64,000 nt of DNA. It comes from Candidatus Competibacteraceae bacterium (lineage in GTDB: Bacteria > Pseudomonadota > Gammaproteobacteria > Competibacterales > Competibacteraceae). The stretch spans positions 1,736,001 to 1,800,000 of the forward strand of contig CP065007.1 of the NCBI GenBank assembly GCA_016699715.1, written 5' to 3'. Positions 28,333-37,289 of the stretch are shown in pieces. Every line of letters begins with the position of its first letter. Within the stretch, counting starts at the first letter, position 1. The position numbers and the translations under genes were made by a program. The notes below the pieces were generated by a model, which was not told the DNA's origin, made no database searches, and saw only the letters and a program-made list of their open reading frames with translations.

Positions 28333-29207
28333 TACTCGATGTAGGTTTCCGCTCGTAATCTTTGCTCAGTCGCCGATAACGACCGAGCCAGGCAAAGGTT
28401 CGTTCCACGACCCAGCGTCGAGGTAACACTTGAAAACCTTCGCCGGTTTTTTTTCTTCTCAACGACTTCGAGCACACAGTCAAATTGCTCTTTAACCCAT
28501 TGAATAAACTCTTCACCTCTATAACCACCATCCGCCCAGATTTTTTTGACATTATCCACGATTGAAAATAAGGCAGTCAAGGCTTGGCGAGCCGCATGAC
28601 CATCGTAGATATTGGCCGCATGAACCCGAGCAATAATAATATAACCTACTGTATCTACTACAATATGTCGCTTGCGACCCTGAATTAACTTACCACCGTC
28701 GAACCCGGATTCCTGGGCCGATTCCGGTGTCCCCTTAACGGTTTGGCTATCGATAATCCCCGCACTCGGATTCTCATTTCGACCCATTTCTTTTCGGAGT
28801 TGCTGATGAATCGCTGTATTGATTTGCTCCATAATATTGTTGTCAACCCATTGATGATAATAGTAACTTATTAAGGTATAGCAGGGAAAATCTTTAGGCA
28901 AATACCGCCATTGACAGCCCGTCTTGTTCAGGTAAAAAATGGCATTGATTACTTCGCGGAGATCAACTTTACGTGGCCGACCTGTCGTATAAAAATCCGC
29001 TTTTTTTAAAATCGGCTCCAAGATTTCCCATTCTTCATCCGTCAAATCGCTGGGGTACCTCTTACAAGGAATTTCTTTTGGCCAAGCCATACAGCACCTC
29101 GAATAGAATCTCTGAAATTAAAATAATCGCCGGATTTTGGCTTATTTTGTCAAAAATACTATAATAATATCAATGTGTTAGTTTTTGTACAGCTTCTCAG
29201 GCATAAC

Positions 29208-29359
29208 GGGGCGGCGGATAAGCCGCGAGGACGGAAAAGCCGAAGGCTTTGACGGCCGATGTCGGCTTGATCCGCGTGGTTGTGCGGCGCGAAGCGCCAA
29301 GCAGCCATGCGGATTGCAATCCGCCGCCCCGTTTCGCGGGCGCGAAGCGTCCGCGAAAC
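29208..29359 (-). repeat. Gene-less structured cassette unit, copy 1 (attI-proximal)
   Basis: A 152-bp copy of the unit at 22532, in first position of the array. On the minus strand the presumed attI ends ...ATCACTTG and the unit begins TTTCGC, so its left junction is a GTT crossover like those of the other copies. On its far side it meets the GTTATGC core of the IS-laden cassette. Confidence 0.78.
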
Positions 29360-29485
29360 AAGTGATTATATGGTTTCTGTATATTTACCCGAATCCATGA
29401 TGGTTGACAATAACTATTTGATCTAGTTAGTCTTTGTTAGCAGTATAACATTCATTGCCAACCTTGCCACCCTGGAAATTCCGTC
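29360..29485. promoter_or_regulatory. Presumed attI region with divergent promoters
   Basis: This is the gap between intI and the first cassette. On the minus strand a perfect -10 TATAAT (29365-29370) lies 6 bp before the attI/cassette junction and could be the cassette promoter Pc; its -35 is weak. A second candidate is TTGTCA-N17-TAAATA. On the plus strand TTGACA (29404-29409) with TAGTCT 18 nt later may drive intI. GTTAGTC and GTTAGCA near 29426-29441 resemble integrase-binding cores. Confidence 0.45.
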
Positions 29486-30928
29486 ATGCTTGCCGTTCCC
29501 CCAGAGCTGACCCGCCGCTACGAGGCGCGGTTGGCGCAGCAGGAGATCATGGCCGGGTAGCGCCCGCACTATCACAAGTGGCTGCGCTATTACCTGGACT
29601 TTTGTCACAAGTATAGCTTCGCGCCAGCGGATCGCCGGAGTTTGCCCGCTTTCCAGGAGAAGCTGCGGACCAAGCACCAGCCAGTATCCCTGCGCCAACA
29701 GGCCGGACACGCCGTGTCGCTCTATTTGGAGATCGCTTCTCCCGCCGCCATGGAGCCGCATCCTCCGAAGGTTATCTCCCAAGCCGCGCTCGTCCACTCG
29801 CCCCCGGAAAGGGCCATGCCGCCTCTCCGCCCGCTTGCGCCATTGCAACCACCTGCCTGGCCAAAAAGGGAAGCGTCCGGTCGAGTGCCTCCCACACCCG
29901 CAAACCCGGTTAAAGCGCTTTCCCAACACGACCCAACGGCTTCGTCTGAACTCAAATTGACCGGAGCCAGTTGGGTGTCGGTCTACGACGGATTGACCTC
30001 GGCGATCCAGGTCCGGCATTACTCCCCCAAGACCTTGCAGGCCTATAAAATCTGGACCCAAAAATTCCAGGCCTTCACGAAAAGCAAAGACCCACCGTTG
30101 TTGTCGATGGACGATGTCAAAGGGTTTTTGAGTTTTCTGGCGGTCCATAAAAAAATCGCCGCATCCAGCCAAAATCAAGCTTTCAATGCACTGCTGTTTT
30201 TATTCAGGCACGTCCTTGAAAAGGAATTCGGCAAGGTCGAAGGCGTGGTCCGCGCCAAGCGCAAGCCCTACATCCCAGTGGTGTTGTCGCGGGAAGAAGT
30301 GGACCACGTCATCGCCCGGCTCGATGCGCCTTACGCGCTGGTGGCGAAATTGTTGTACGGGTGTGGCCTGCGCCTGTTCGAGTGCCTGAAGCTGCGCGCG
30401 CAGGATTTGAATTTCGCCATGCAGGTGTTGACCGTGCATGACGGCAAGGGCCAAAAGGATCGCGCGGTGCCATTGCCGCAAGCGCTCATCCCTGAGCTGC
30501 ACGTGCAACTGGATCAGGTCGCACAGGTGCATGAGGCGGACTTGACCGCCGGTTACGCGGGGACGTTTTTGCCCACCGCGCTCGGGGACAAATACCCGCG
30601 CGCGGCCAAGGAACCGGGATGGCAGTGGTTGTTTCCGGCCATGACGCTGACCAAGGTGCCGGCCACCCAGGAGTACCGGCGTTCTCATTTACATGAGAGC
30701 CTGATGCAAAGGGCCATCAAGGACGCGGTGCGCCGCTCCCGGATTCTCAAGCGAGCTTCCGCGCACACCCTTCGCCACAGCTTCGCCAGTCATCTGTTGC
30801 AGGCGAACTACGACATTCGCACCATTCAGGAGTTGCTGGGGCACAGCGACGTGCGTACAACCATGATTTACACTCACACGGTGCGGAGCATTACCCTCAA
30901 GGAAGCCAAAAGTCCGCTGGATTTCTAG
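29486..30928 (+). pseudogene. intI: Integron integrase with an in-frame amber codon
   Basis: A tyrosine recombinase of 481 codons including an internal stop. The ATG at 29486 opens LAVPPELTRRYEARLAQQEIMAG, then TAG at 29558-29560 replaces the Gln codon expected before RPHYHKWLRYYLDFCHKY. The rest is intact: two N-terminal DNA-binding regions, the catalytic Arg in YGCGLRLFECLKL, the integron-specific patch (QEYRRSHLHESLMQRAIKDAV), HTLRHSFASHLL and the Tyr in MIYTHTV. Without suppression or a downstream start (TTG at 29642) no full-length integrase is made, so cassette movement may now be frozen. Confidence 0.88.
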
Positions 30929-31019
30929 CGGCGACCCCAACCACCCGTCCCAAACCCGGCTTCAACCACGGCGCCCAACCTGGACCCAGGTCGAGTTCAG
31001 CCCGATGCGGGAGAAGCGC

Positions 31020-31922
31020 TCAATCGCGCCCCCGCGAACGCTCCGCCTCATTCCAATACACCGCCATGTCGTCGCGGACTTTCTCGAAGGTGGCGATGGT
31101 GTCCAGCGTTTCCTGTCCGCCCTTGGCGACCACGAACGCCAGCAGCGTTTCCAACAGCGCCATGATGGCCACCGCCGAGGCAAAATATTGGGGGCTTTGC
31201 GTCGGCACAACGAATACAGGGTCGGCAAGATACGCCAAGGGGGCCGCCACGCTGTCAGTAATCGCAATCAGCTTGGCGCCACGCGCTTTGGCGTATTCGC
31301 AGGCTTGTAACGTCTCCTTGGCATAGGGCGCGTAGCTCAGCGCCAACACGACATCGCGATCCCCCACCAGCGCGAGATCGTCGAACGGCGCGCTGACATG
31401 CCGGGGCACCAGGTTCAGGTTCGGCATCGCCATCCGCCCCACATAGAAAAAGTAATGGGCCAGGGAATACGAGCTGCGCGAGCCCAGTACGTAAGCTTGC
31501 CGGGCTTGCGCCAGTTCGAGTGCCGCCTGCTCCAGCTTGCTCGGATCGTTCTCGGAGAACGTCTGTTGCAGGTTGGACACGCCGGCGGAAGCCATCTGTG
31601 CGTACAGCGGTGCCAGTCCTTTGCCCTGCCCCAATTGTTGCAACCAGCGCGCTTGACCGCTGCTGGTGTGCGAACCCTGTTTCAACGCCTCCCGAAAAGG
31701 TTGGCGCAGATGGTCGTAGGTCGGATAACCGAGCCATTGCCCGAGGCGCACCAAAGTGTTAGGGCTGACCTGTGCCCGCGCCGCCGCATCGCGGATCGGC
31801 AGCAGTCCAATCTCCTTCGGATGGTCCAGGATGAATTTCGCCGCCCGCCGCAACGCCGGTCGCAGCTCAGGCAATTCCCGTTGCAACCGGGTGATGATGT
31901 CCTGGCGCCCGCCATCGGTCAT
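31020..31922 (-). CDS. RpiR/MurR family transcriptional regulator
   Basis: A 300-residue regulator with an N-terminal RpiR helix-turn-helix (LRRAAKFILDHPKEIGLLPIRDAAARAQVSP...) and a C-terminal SIS sugar-phosphate-isomerase-like domain (YVLGSRSSYSLAHYF, ALSYAPYAKETLQACEYAKARGAKLIAITD). Such proteins sense phosphorylated sugars or other metabolites. Its ATG overlaps the stop of the upstream enoyl-CoA hydratase (ATGA), so it is the last gene of the acyl-CoA operon and probably regulates it. It is convergent with intI. Confidence 0.88.
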   Translation of the reverse strand: MTDGGRQDIITRLQRELPELRPALRRAAKFILDHPKEIGLLPIRDAAARAQVSPNTLVRLGQWLGYPTYDHLRQPFREALKQGSHTSSGQARWLQQLGQGKGLAPLYAQMASAGVSNLQQTFSENDPSKLEQAALELAQARQAYVLGSRSSYSLAHYFFYVGRMAMPNLNLVPRHVSAPFDDLALVGDRDVVLALSYAPYAKETLQACEYAKARGAKLIAITDSVAAPLAYLADPVFVVPTQSPQYFASAVAIMALLETLLAFVVAKGGQETLDTIATFEKVRDDMAVYWNEAERSRGRD

Positions 31923-32731
31923 GAGGACTGCCCGCCGCGCTGGCGCGCCAGAAAATCGTTGACCGCGACCAGATGCTCCTCGCTGTTGTGGCACATCCCC
32001 TGAAAACCGGCGCAGCGGTCGAGAAAGTCCGGCAGATTCTCACGTTGGGCGATTTTCAGCAGACGCTTGGTCAAGCGTAACGCTTTCGGCGGCTGCCCGG
32101 CGATGCGTCGGGCCAGGGCATGAGTCCGCTCCAGCAGCTCCGCTTCGGGCACCACCTCCAGCAACAACCCCAGGGCCAGCGCTTCCTCGGCCTTCACCAA
32201 ACGCCCGGTCAAGGTCAGCTCGGCGGCGCGCTGGTAGCCCACCAATCGTTGCAGGAACCAGGCTCCGCCGTCGCCGGGAATGATCCCCAGATTGAGGAAA
32301 GTCTCGCCGAACACCGTGCGTGGCGAACCGATGCGCAGGTCGCACATGCAGGCCAGATCGAAGCCAGCGCCGATGGCCGGGCCGTTGACTGCGGCGATGA
32401 GGGGAATCTCGGCCTGGTGCAGCGCCAGCGGAATGCGCTGAATCCCACGCCGATAGCGTTCCTCGACTTCGGCCACGTCGCCGGCGAAATCGCCGCCACG
32501 GTTCGCCATATCCTTGACGTTGCCACCCGCCGAGAAGGCGGCGCCAGCCCCGGTCAGCACCAGCACCGAAACCGCCGGATTGGTATTGGCCCATTCCACC
32601 GTGCGGACGATGTCATCGATCAAGTGAGTCCCCGTCAGGGCGTTACGCACGTCGTCGCGCCGCATCGTCAGGGTGGCGACCCGGTGGTCGAGCACCAGTT
32701 CCGCGTCTTGCAATGCCAGTGGAGCCATCAT
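31919..32731 (-). CDS. Enoyl-CoA hydratase/isomerase family protein
   Basis: A 270-residue crotonase-fold enzyme. The oxyanion-hole segments GAAFSAGGNVKDMA and VNGPAIGAGFDLACMCDLR are present, as is ETFLNLGIIPGDGG with the Glu that in hydratases activates water. The substrate is unknown. It lies between the CoA ligase and the RpiR regulator in a four-gene minus-strand operon. Confidence 0.9.
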   Translation of the reverse strand: MMAPLALQDAELVLDHRVATLTMRRDDVRNALTGTHLIDDIVRTVEWANTNPAVSVLVLTGAGAAFSAGGNVKDMANRGGDFAGDVAEVEERYRRGIQRIPLALHQAEIPLIAAVNGPAIGAGFDLACMCDLRIGSPRTVFGETFLNLGIIPGDGGAWFLQRLVGYQRAAELTLTGRLVKAEEALALGLLLEVVPEAELLERTHALARRIAGQPPKALRLTKRLLKIAQRENLPDFLDRCAGFQGMCHNSEEHLVAVNDFLARQRGGQSS

Positions 32732-32745
32732 GCTGGTCGTCTCCT

Positions 32746-34884
32746 TCAGTCAATCCGATCAAGAATCATGCGGGCATCAACCACCGCGTAGCCATCGGGA
32801 TAGGCCATCAGCGGGTTGAGGTCGATTTCCGCGATTTCGGGATGCGCCTCGACGATGCCGGCCACCTTGAGGATCAATTCCACCAGCGCCGCCTTGTCAA
32901 TTCCCACCGCGCCGCGTGCGCCTTCCAGAATCTTGCGGGCCTTGATCTGATTCACCATGGATTCGGCGTCCTGCCGGCTCAGCGGGATCGAACGAAAGGC
33001 GATATCCTCCAGGATTTCCACGAAGATGCCACCCAGGCCGAACATCATGACCGGGCCGAAAATCGGGTCGCGGCTGACGCCGATGATGACCTCCACGCCT
33101 TTAGCGGCCATCGGGGTGAGCAGGACGCCGGCGATGTCCGCATCGGCCTGGTAGGCGCGGCACGAGGCCATGATCTCCGCATGGGCGGCGCGCAATGCGT
33201 CGCGTCCTTGCAGGTTCAGCTTGACCCCGCCCGCATCCGACTTGTGCAGGATGTCCCTGGACACCACCTTCATGGCCAGCGGCCGGTCGAGCCACGCGGA
33301 GTCCAGCACGTCCAGATCGGCCGCTTTGGCGATCAAACGTTGTTCCGGCACATCGATGCCATAGGCGGCGAGCAGATCCTTGGCTTCGGGTTCGAGCAGG
33401 TCCCGGCCCGCCTGACGCGCGACCGCGATCATCCGCCGCATCGACTCGTCCGGCCGCACGGGTTCCGCGTGAATGGCGCTGGCGTCGCGCCGGGCAAACT
33501 CGCCGCGCTCGCTCAAGGCGGCCAGCACTTCCACCGCGTGCTCGATGGAGTCGTACACCGGCACGCCGGACCCGCGCAACACCTCCAACGGTTCGGGCTT
33601 CAACGGCGCGTAGAGGCTGTAAACGATCAGGGGCTTGTCGCTCTTTTGCTTGAGCGCGGCGATTTCCCTGGCCGCGTCGAGTTCCTGACCGGCCAACTCC
33701 TGGGCGAAACGAATGCCGTAGCCACCGAACATCCCCACCACGAAAACCTGATCGACCGTGCGGTCCTGACAGAGAATCTCGGCGCAGGTCGCCAGCAAAC
33801 CGGGATTGGCGTCGGTGCTGCCGGCCACGTCGATCGGGTTGGCTAGCGACGCCTGGGGAAACAGCACGGCGCGCAATCGCTCGCGGGTTGCCGGTTCCAG
33901 TTCGGCCAAGCACAAGCCGGCTTCCGAGAGGCGATCGGACGCGATGGTGGCTTGTCCGCCACCGTCGGCCAGGATGGCGACACGCCGACCGGCCGCCTGT
34001 TGCAACAGCCCCAACCCTTCGGCGACCGGCAAAATCTCGTCGGACTTGCCGACCACGTTGACGCCGGCCTGCCGGAGCAGATCGACGGTCATGGCGTAGC
34101 TGCCCGCCAACGCCCCCGTGTGCGAACTGGCCGCTTTCTGGCCAGCCGCCGTGCTGCCCGACTTGTAGACCACCACCGGCTTTTTCCGGGCGGTTTCCCG
34201 CGCGACCCGCAAAAACTCGCGGCCGTTCTTGAAGCCTTCCACATACAAGGTGGCAACCTGCGTGTTCGCCTCCTCGCCCAGATAGCGCAGGTAGTCGGCG
34301 AAGCCGATGTCGGTCTGGTTGCCCGGTCCGACATAGGTGCTGAAGCCGATGTGGCCGTTATGCTGAGCTTCCAGCGCCAGCGCCAGCAGCATGTTGCCCG
34401 ACTGCGAGATGATGCCCACGTTGCCCGGCTTGACCGCATCCAGCGCCAGCAGATTGACCTTTTTATGCAGGTTGAACAGGCCGGAGGTGTTCGGGCCGAT
34501 GAGGCGCACACCGCCGCGTCGCGCCGCTTCCAGGGTTTCCCGTTCCAGTTGGACACCGGCTTCCCCGGCTTCGCCGAAGCCGCTGGCCAGGATCACCGCG
34601 CCCTTGACGCCATTCCGGCCACTCAGTTCGAGAATGCCGGGCAGGGTCTTGGCGGGCGTGCAGATCAGCGCCAAATCCACCGGTTCCGGCACCTGTTCAA
34701 TGGAGGGATAGGCTCTCAGGCCCATGATCTCCTCCAGCTTGGGATGGATCGGGTAGATCCGGCCGGCATAGCCATCATTGAGGAGGCCCACCAGCGCTTT
34801 ATAGCCACGCTTGGTCGGGTCCAGGGAAGCACCGATGATGGCAATCGAGTCGGGCGCGAGGAATTGATGGAGTGGACTGTTCAT
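32746..34884 (-). CDS. ADP-forming acyl-CoA/acetyl-CoA synthetase (fused alpha-beta)
   Basis: A 712-residue ligase interconverting acyl-CoA + ADP + Pi with acid + CoA + ATP. Domains in order: CoA-binding Rossmann (PDSIAIIGASLDPTKRG, about 8-130), succinyl-CoA-ligase-like flavodoxin domains with the phosphohistidine in SSHTGALAGS (His near 245), then a C-terminal ATP-grasp domain (LAMKVVSRDILHKSDAGGVKLNL, MMFGLGGIFVEILED, EIDLNPLMA). The ATG at 34884, with AAGGGG upstream, is chosen over the longer frame to 34947. Flanking hydratases point to catabolism of an unsaturated or branched acid. Confidence 0.92.
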   Translation of the reverse strand: MNSPLHQFLAPDSIAIIGASLDPTKRGYKALVGLLNDGYAGRIYPIHPKLEEIMGLRAYPSIEQVPEPVDLALICTPAKTLPGILELSGRNGVKGAVILASGFGEAGEAGVQLERETLEAARRGGVRLIGPNTSGLFNLHKKVNLLALDAVKPGNVGIISQSGNMLLALALEAQHNGHIGFSTYVGPGNQTDIGFADYLRYLGEEANTQVATLYVEGFKNGREFLRVARETARKKPVVVYKSGSTAAGQKAASSHTGALAGSYAMTVDLLRQAGVNVVGKSDEILPVAEGLGLLQQAAGRRVAILADGGGQATIASDRLSEAGLCLAELEPATRERLRAVLFPQASLANPIDVAGSTDANPGLLATCAEILCQDRTVDQVFVVGMFGGYGIRFAQELAGQELDAAREIAALKQKSDKPLIVYSLYAPLKPEPLEVLRGSGVPVYDSIEHAVEVLAALSERGEFARRDASAIHAEPVRPDESMRRMIAVARQAGRDLLEPEAKDLLAAYGIDVPEQRLIAKAADLDVLDSAWLDRPLAMKVVSRDILHKSDAGGVKLNLQGRDALRAAHAEIMASCRAYQADADIAGVLLTPMAAKGVEVIIGVSRDPIFGPVMMFGLGGIFVEILEDIAFRSIPLSRQDAESMVNQIKARKILEGARGAVGIDKAALVELILKVAGIVEAHPEIAEIDLNPLMAYPDGYAVVDARMILDRID

Positions 34885-34886
34885 GC

Positions 34887-35681
34887 TCAATACCCCTTGA
34901 ACCGGGGCGCGCGCTTTTCGGCGAAGGCGTTGACCCCTTCCCGCCAATCTTCGGTCACCGTACAGCTAAACACGCCGTCCAGCTCCAGTTGCAACTGGAT
35001 GGCAAAGTCACGGCCGGCGGCTTCGTTGAGCAGTTTTTTCCCGACCGTCATGGACACCGGCGCCTTGCCCGCCAGTTCCTGGGCGAACCGCCGGGCGCGG
35101 TCCAGCAGTTCCACATCGGGACAAACTTGAGTGGCCAGACCGATGCGCTGTGCTTCGGTCCCATCGATGCGCGCGCCCAGGAACAGCAGCTCGCGTGCTT
35201 TGCCGAGGCCGACCAGGCGCGGCAGAATCTGGGTGACGCCTCCGCCCACGCTGGTCCCGATGCTGACTTCGGGAAAGCCGATTTGCGCGCTCTCGGCCAT
35301 CAGCACGAAATCGCAGGACACGGCCATTTCCGCCCCGGCGCCCAAGGCATAACCGTTGACGGTCGCCACCACCGGCTTGCTCAGCCGGAAGATTTTCTCG
35401 CACACGTCGTTGCCGAGTTGCAGGTACTGGCGCCGCTGATGGGCGGTACGTTGCCCTGCCCCGTGCTCCTTCAAATCGGCGCCGACGCAGAATGCTCGGC
35501 CCACGCCAGTGAGGATGACGGCCCGAATCGCCGGGTCGCGCTCGGCTAACGATAGCGCCATCAGCAACTCGGTGTAGAACTGCTCGACGACCGCGTTGAG
35601 GCGGTGCGGGCGGTTGAAGTGAATTTCAACAACTTGCTGTTCTGAATGATAAATTAGGGTTTCGAAGTTTGGCGTATTCAT
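34887..35681 (-). CDS. Enoyl-CoA hydratase/isomerase family protein
   Basis: A 264-residue crotonase-fold enzyme, first gene of the operon, ending 2 nt before the CoA-ligase start. Motifs are RAFCVGADLKEHG (first oxyanion-hole loop) and VNGYALGAGAEMAVSCDFVLM with GFPEVSIGTSVGGG. It differs clearly from the second hydratase of the operon (SIGTSVGGG against NLGIIPGDGG), so the two may act on successive intermediates. The ATG at 35681 matches family length; the upstream extension lies in AT-rich DNA and has no ribosome-binding site. Confidence 0.88.
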   Translation of the reverse strand: MNTPNFETLIYHSEQQVVEIHFNRPHRLNAVVEQFYTELLMALSLAERDPAIRAVILTGVGRAFCVGADLKEHGAGQRTAHQRRQYLQLGNDVCEKIFRLSKPVVATVNGYALGAGAEMAVSCDFVLMAESAQIGFPEVSIGTSVGGGVTQILPRLVGLGKARELLFLGARIDGTEAQRIGLATQVCPDVELLDRARRFAQELAGKAPVSMTVGKKLLNEAAGRDFAIQLQLELDGVFSCTVTEDWREGVNAFAEKRAPRFKGY

Positions 35682-35945
35682 TACGGGGGGACCATGGATA
35701 GTTATGAAAGTCTCATAATTATAAAAAAAGTACATTTGTATTTTTTTGAAGTATACACAAACCGGCTCTCGTGTAAATACGTTTGTAATAATATTTTATT
35801 AAAAAGTACATATATGTTTTTAACGCAGCTCAAACTATCTGTATCCTGGGGTCCGACCCCTCTCTGCCAGAGTAAAATCAATCACTAAATCAGAACCCAT
35901 GGTTTGCCCGGATAGTCTCAGCAGAAACCCGAAAAGGAACCCGCC
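35682..35945. other. AT-rich divergent intergenic region
   Basis: A 264-bp promoter region between the acyl-CoA operon and the decarboxylase gene. Two direct copies of AAAAAGTACAT (35725-35735 and 35801-35811) could be operator sites for the RpiR regulator; no inverted repeat or clear -35/-10 pair could be fixed. Confidence 0.3.
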
Positions 35946-37241
35946 GTGAACGACGACATATCTCCCCGTCAGGAAACCGTGATGCAGGCAGCCGTCGCAC
36001 GCGGGCTGCTCGGTGAAGAACACCTGCTGGCGGCCTTTATCGACATGGACGGTACCCAAAAGACCGTGGCCAGTCTGCGGGCGGCTTTTGACGATCATTT
36101 CACCCACGCCTTCGCGGCCAAGGCCAATTGCCTGCATCGGGTGCTCGCACTGCTGCGCGCGTGCGGAATGGGGTGCGAGGTCGCCAGCCCCGGCGAATTC
36201 GCTCAAGCTCGCCGGGCCGGATTTCTACCCCACGAGATCGTGCTCGACTCCCCAGCCAAGACGCTTGGGGAAATCGAACAGGCGCTGCGGCTGGGCATCG
36301 CGCTGAACATCGACAACTTCCAGGAACTGGAACGGGTGACGGCGTTGATGGCCACCTTGTCGTCGAATTCCGAGATCGGCGTCCGCATCAACCCGCAGGT
36401 CGGGGTCGGCGCCATCGCCGCCACCAGCACCGCCACCCGAACCTCGAAATTCGGCATCCCGCTGGAAGACGAGGGACAGCGAGCCCGGCTGATTCAAGCC
36501 TATATCGAGCGGCCGTGGCTGACTGGCGTGCATACCCACGTCGGCTCGCAAGGCTGCTCGCTCGAACTCATCGCCAGCGGCGTCGCCAAAGTAGTGGCTT
36601 TCGCGGAGGAGATCAATGCCGCCGTGGGGCGCCGGCAGGTGCGGGTTCTCGATATTGGCGGGGGCTTGCCGGTCAACTTCGCCAGCGACGAGTTCACGCC
36701 GAGTTACGCCGAATACGCCGCGCTCCTGCGCGCTCGCGCGCCGGCCCTGTTTTCGGGAGCTTATCGGGTCATTACCGAGTTCGGACGGTCGATCATGGCC
36801 AAAAACGGCTTCATCGCCGCCCGCGTGGAGTACACCAAAACCAGCGGCGACCGGCACATCGCCATCACCCACGCCGGGGCACAGGTCGCGGCGCGCACGG
36901 TGTTCATGCCGGAGATGTGGGCTATCCGCCTAAGCGCCTTCGACGCCCAAGGCCGGTTCAAGCGAGGTAAAAAAATCCCTCAGGACGTGGCCGGTCCGTG
37001 CTGCTTCGCCGGCGACATCCTCGCCCACGAACGCCCGCTACCGCTGCTCGAACCGGGGGATTTCATCCTGGCCCACGATACCGGCGCCTATTATTTTTCC
37101 ACGCCCTTCCAGTACAACAGCCTCCCCGACGCCGCCGTTTACGGCTTCCACATCGGCGAAGACAACGCCGTGCGTTTTGAACTGCTCAGGGCGGAAGAAT
37201 CCATCGATCATGTCGTGGAAACATCGGGCCGGCTCCAATAA
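35946..37241 (+). CDS. Fold-III PLP decarboxylase (ornithine/diaminopimelate/lysine type)
   Basis: A 431-residue alanine-racemase-fold decarboxylase. The PLP lysine is in HAFAAKANCLHRVL; GVHTHVGSQ and DIGGGLPVNF bind the cofactor phosphate; the catalytic Cys/Asp region is GPCCFAGDILAHERPLP. It resembles diaminopimelate and ornithine decarboxylases but the specificity loop is not one I can assign. It starts at a GTG with AAGGA upstream and converges on the C45 hydrolase gene, part of an amine/amide cluster. Confidence 0.85.
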   Translation: MNDDISPRQETVMQAAVARGLLGEEHLLAAFIDMDGTQKTVASLRAAFDDHFTHAFAAKANCLHRVLALLRACGMGCEVASPGEFAQARRAGFLPHEIVLDSPAKTLGEIEQALRLGIALNIDNFQELERVTALMATLSSNSEIGVRINPQVGVGAIAATSTATRTSKFGIPLEDEGQRARLIQAYIERPWLTGVHTHVGSQGCSLELIASGVAKVVAFAEEINAAVGRRQVRVLDIGGGLPVNFASDEFTPSYAEYAALLRARAPALFSGAYRVITEFGRSIMAKNGFIAARVEYTKTSGDRHIAITHAGAQVAARTVFMPEMWAIRLSAFDAQGRFKRGKKIPQDVAGPCCFAGDILAHERPLPLLEPGDFILAHDTGAYYFSTPFQYNSLPDAAVYGFHIGEDNAVRFELLRAEESIDHVVETSGRLQ

Positions 37242-37289
37242 AAACCGCCCGCACCCCCCGGCGCGGGGAACCGGTTTTCACAGCACCGC

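Larger units (their letters stand above)
26532..29090 (-). pseudogene. IS5-family transposase, split and frameshifted
   Basis: The N-terminal part (29090 to about 28470) has the IS5 core: RYPSDLTDEEWEILEPIL, the first catalytic Asp in GIIDSQTVKG and the second in IWADGGYRGEEF. At an A8 run near 28448-28455 the frame changes to continue as GFQVLPRRWVVERTFAWLGRY, which supplies the catalytic Glu. The ISKra4-type element interrupts it at 28332; the last part (GHVYMASIRLMLRRIC) lies at 26532-26635 and rejoins in frame when the insert and one 9-bp repeat are removed. Confidence 0.8.
26507..29197 (-). mobile_element. IS5-family element interrupted by an ISKra4-type element
   Basis: The outer inverted repeats are AGAAGCTGTACAAAAACT at 26507 and its complement ending at 29197. 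Without the inner element it would be about 990 bp. A target duplication is not evident at the outer ends, so exact boundaries may be off by a few bases. It inserted just inside the second cassette of the array. Confidence 0.8.
17660..30928 (-). mobile_element. Chromosomal integron: intI plus leftward cassette array
   Basis: A rightward integron integrase gene (29486-30928) and, on its other side, a set of minus-strand genes each followed by a palindromic attC site form the standard integron geometry. Order from the attI side: gene-less unit; secreted protein with nested insertion sequences; hicBA; gene-less unit; a cassette with a MITE; acyltransferase; gene-less unit; DUF2938; DUF4160/DUF2442; small membrane protein; MDR oxidoreductase. 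No attC was found after the last gene. Low-GC stretches and foreign gene types contrast with the flanking metabolic genes. Confidence 0.85.

Noticed and set aside
29377..29392. LexA box upstream of intI
   Set aside because: CTGTATAT matches one half-site, but the second half (ACAG) is absent at the required spacing.
29185..29400. ORFs across the gene-less units (also 25394-25600 and 22520-22849)
   Set aside because: The frames read through palindromic repeat DNA, are not kept consistently across the three copies and lack ribosome-binding sites.
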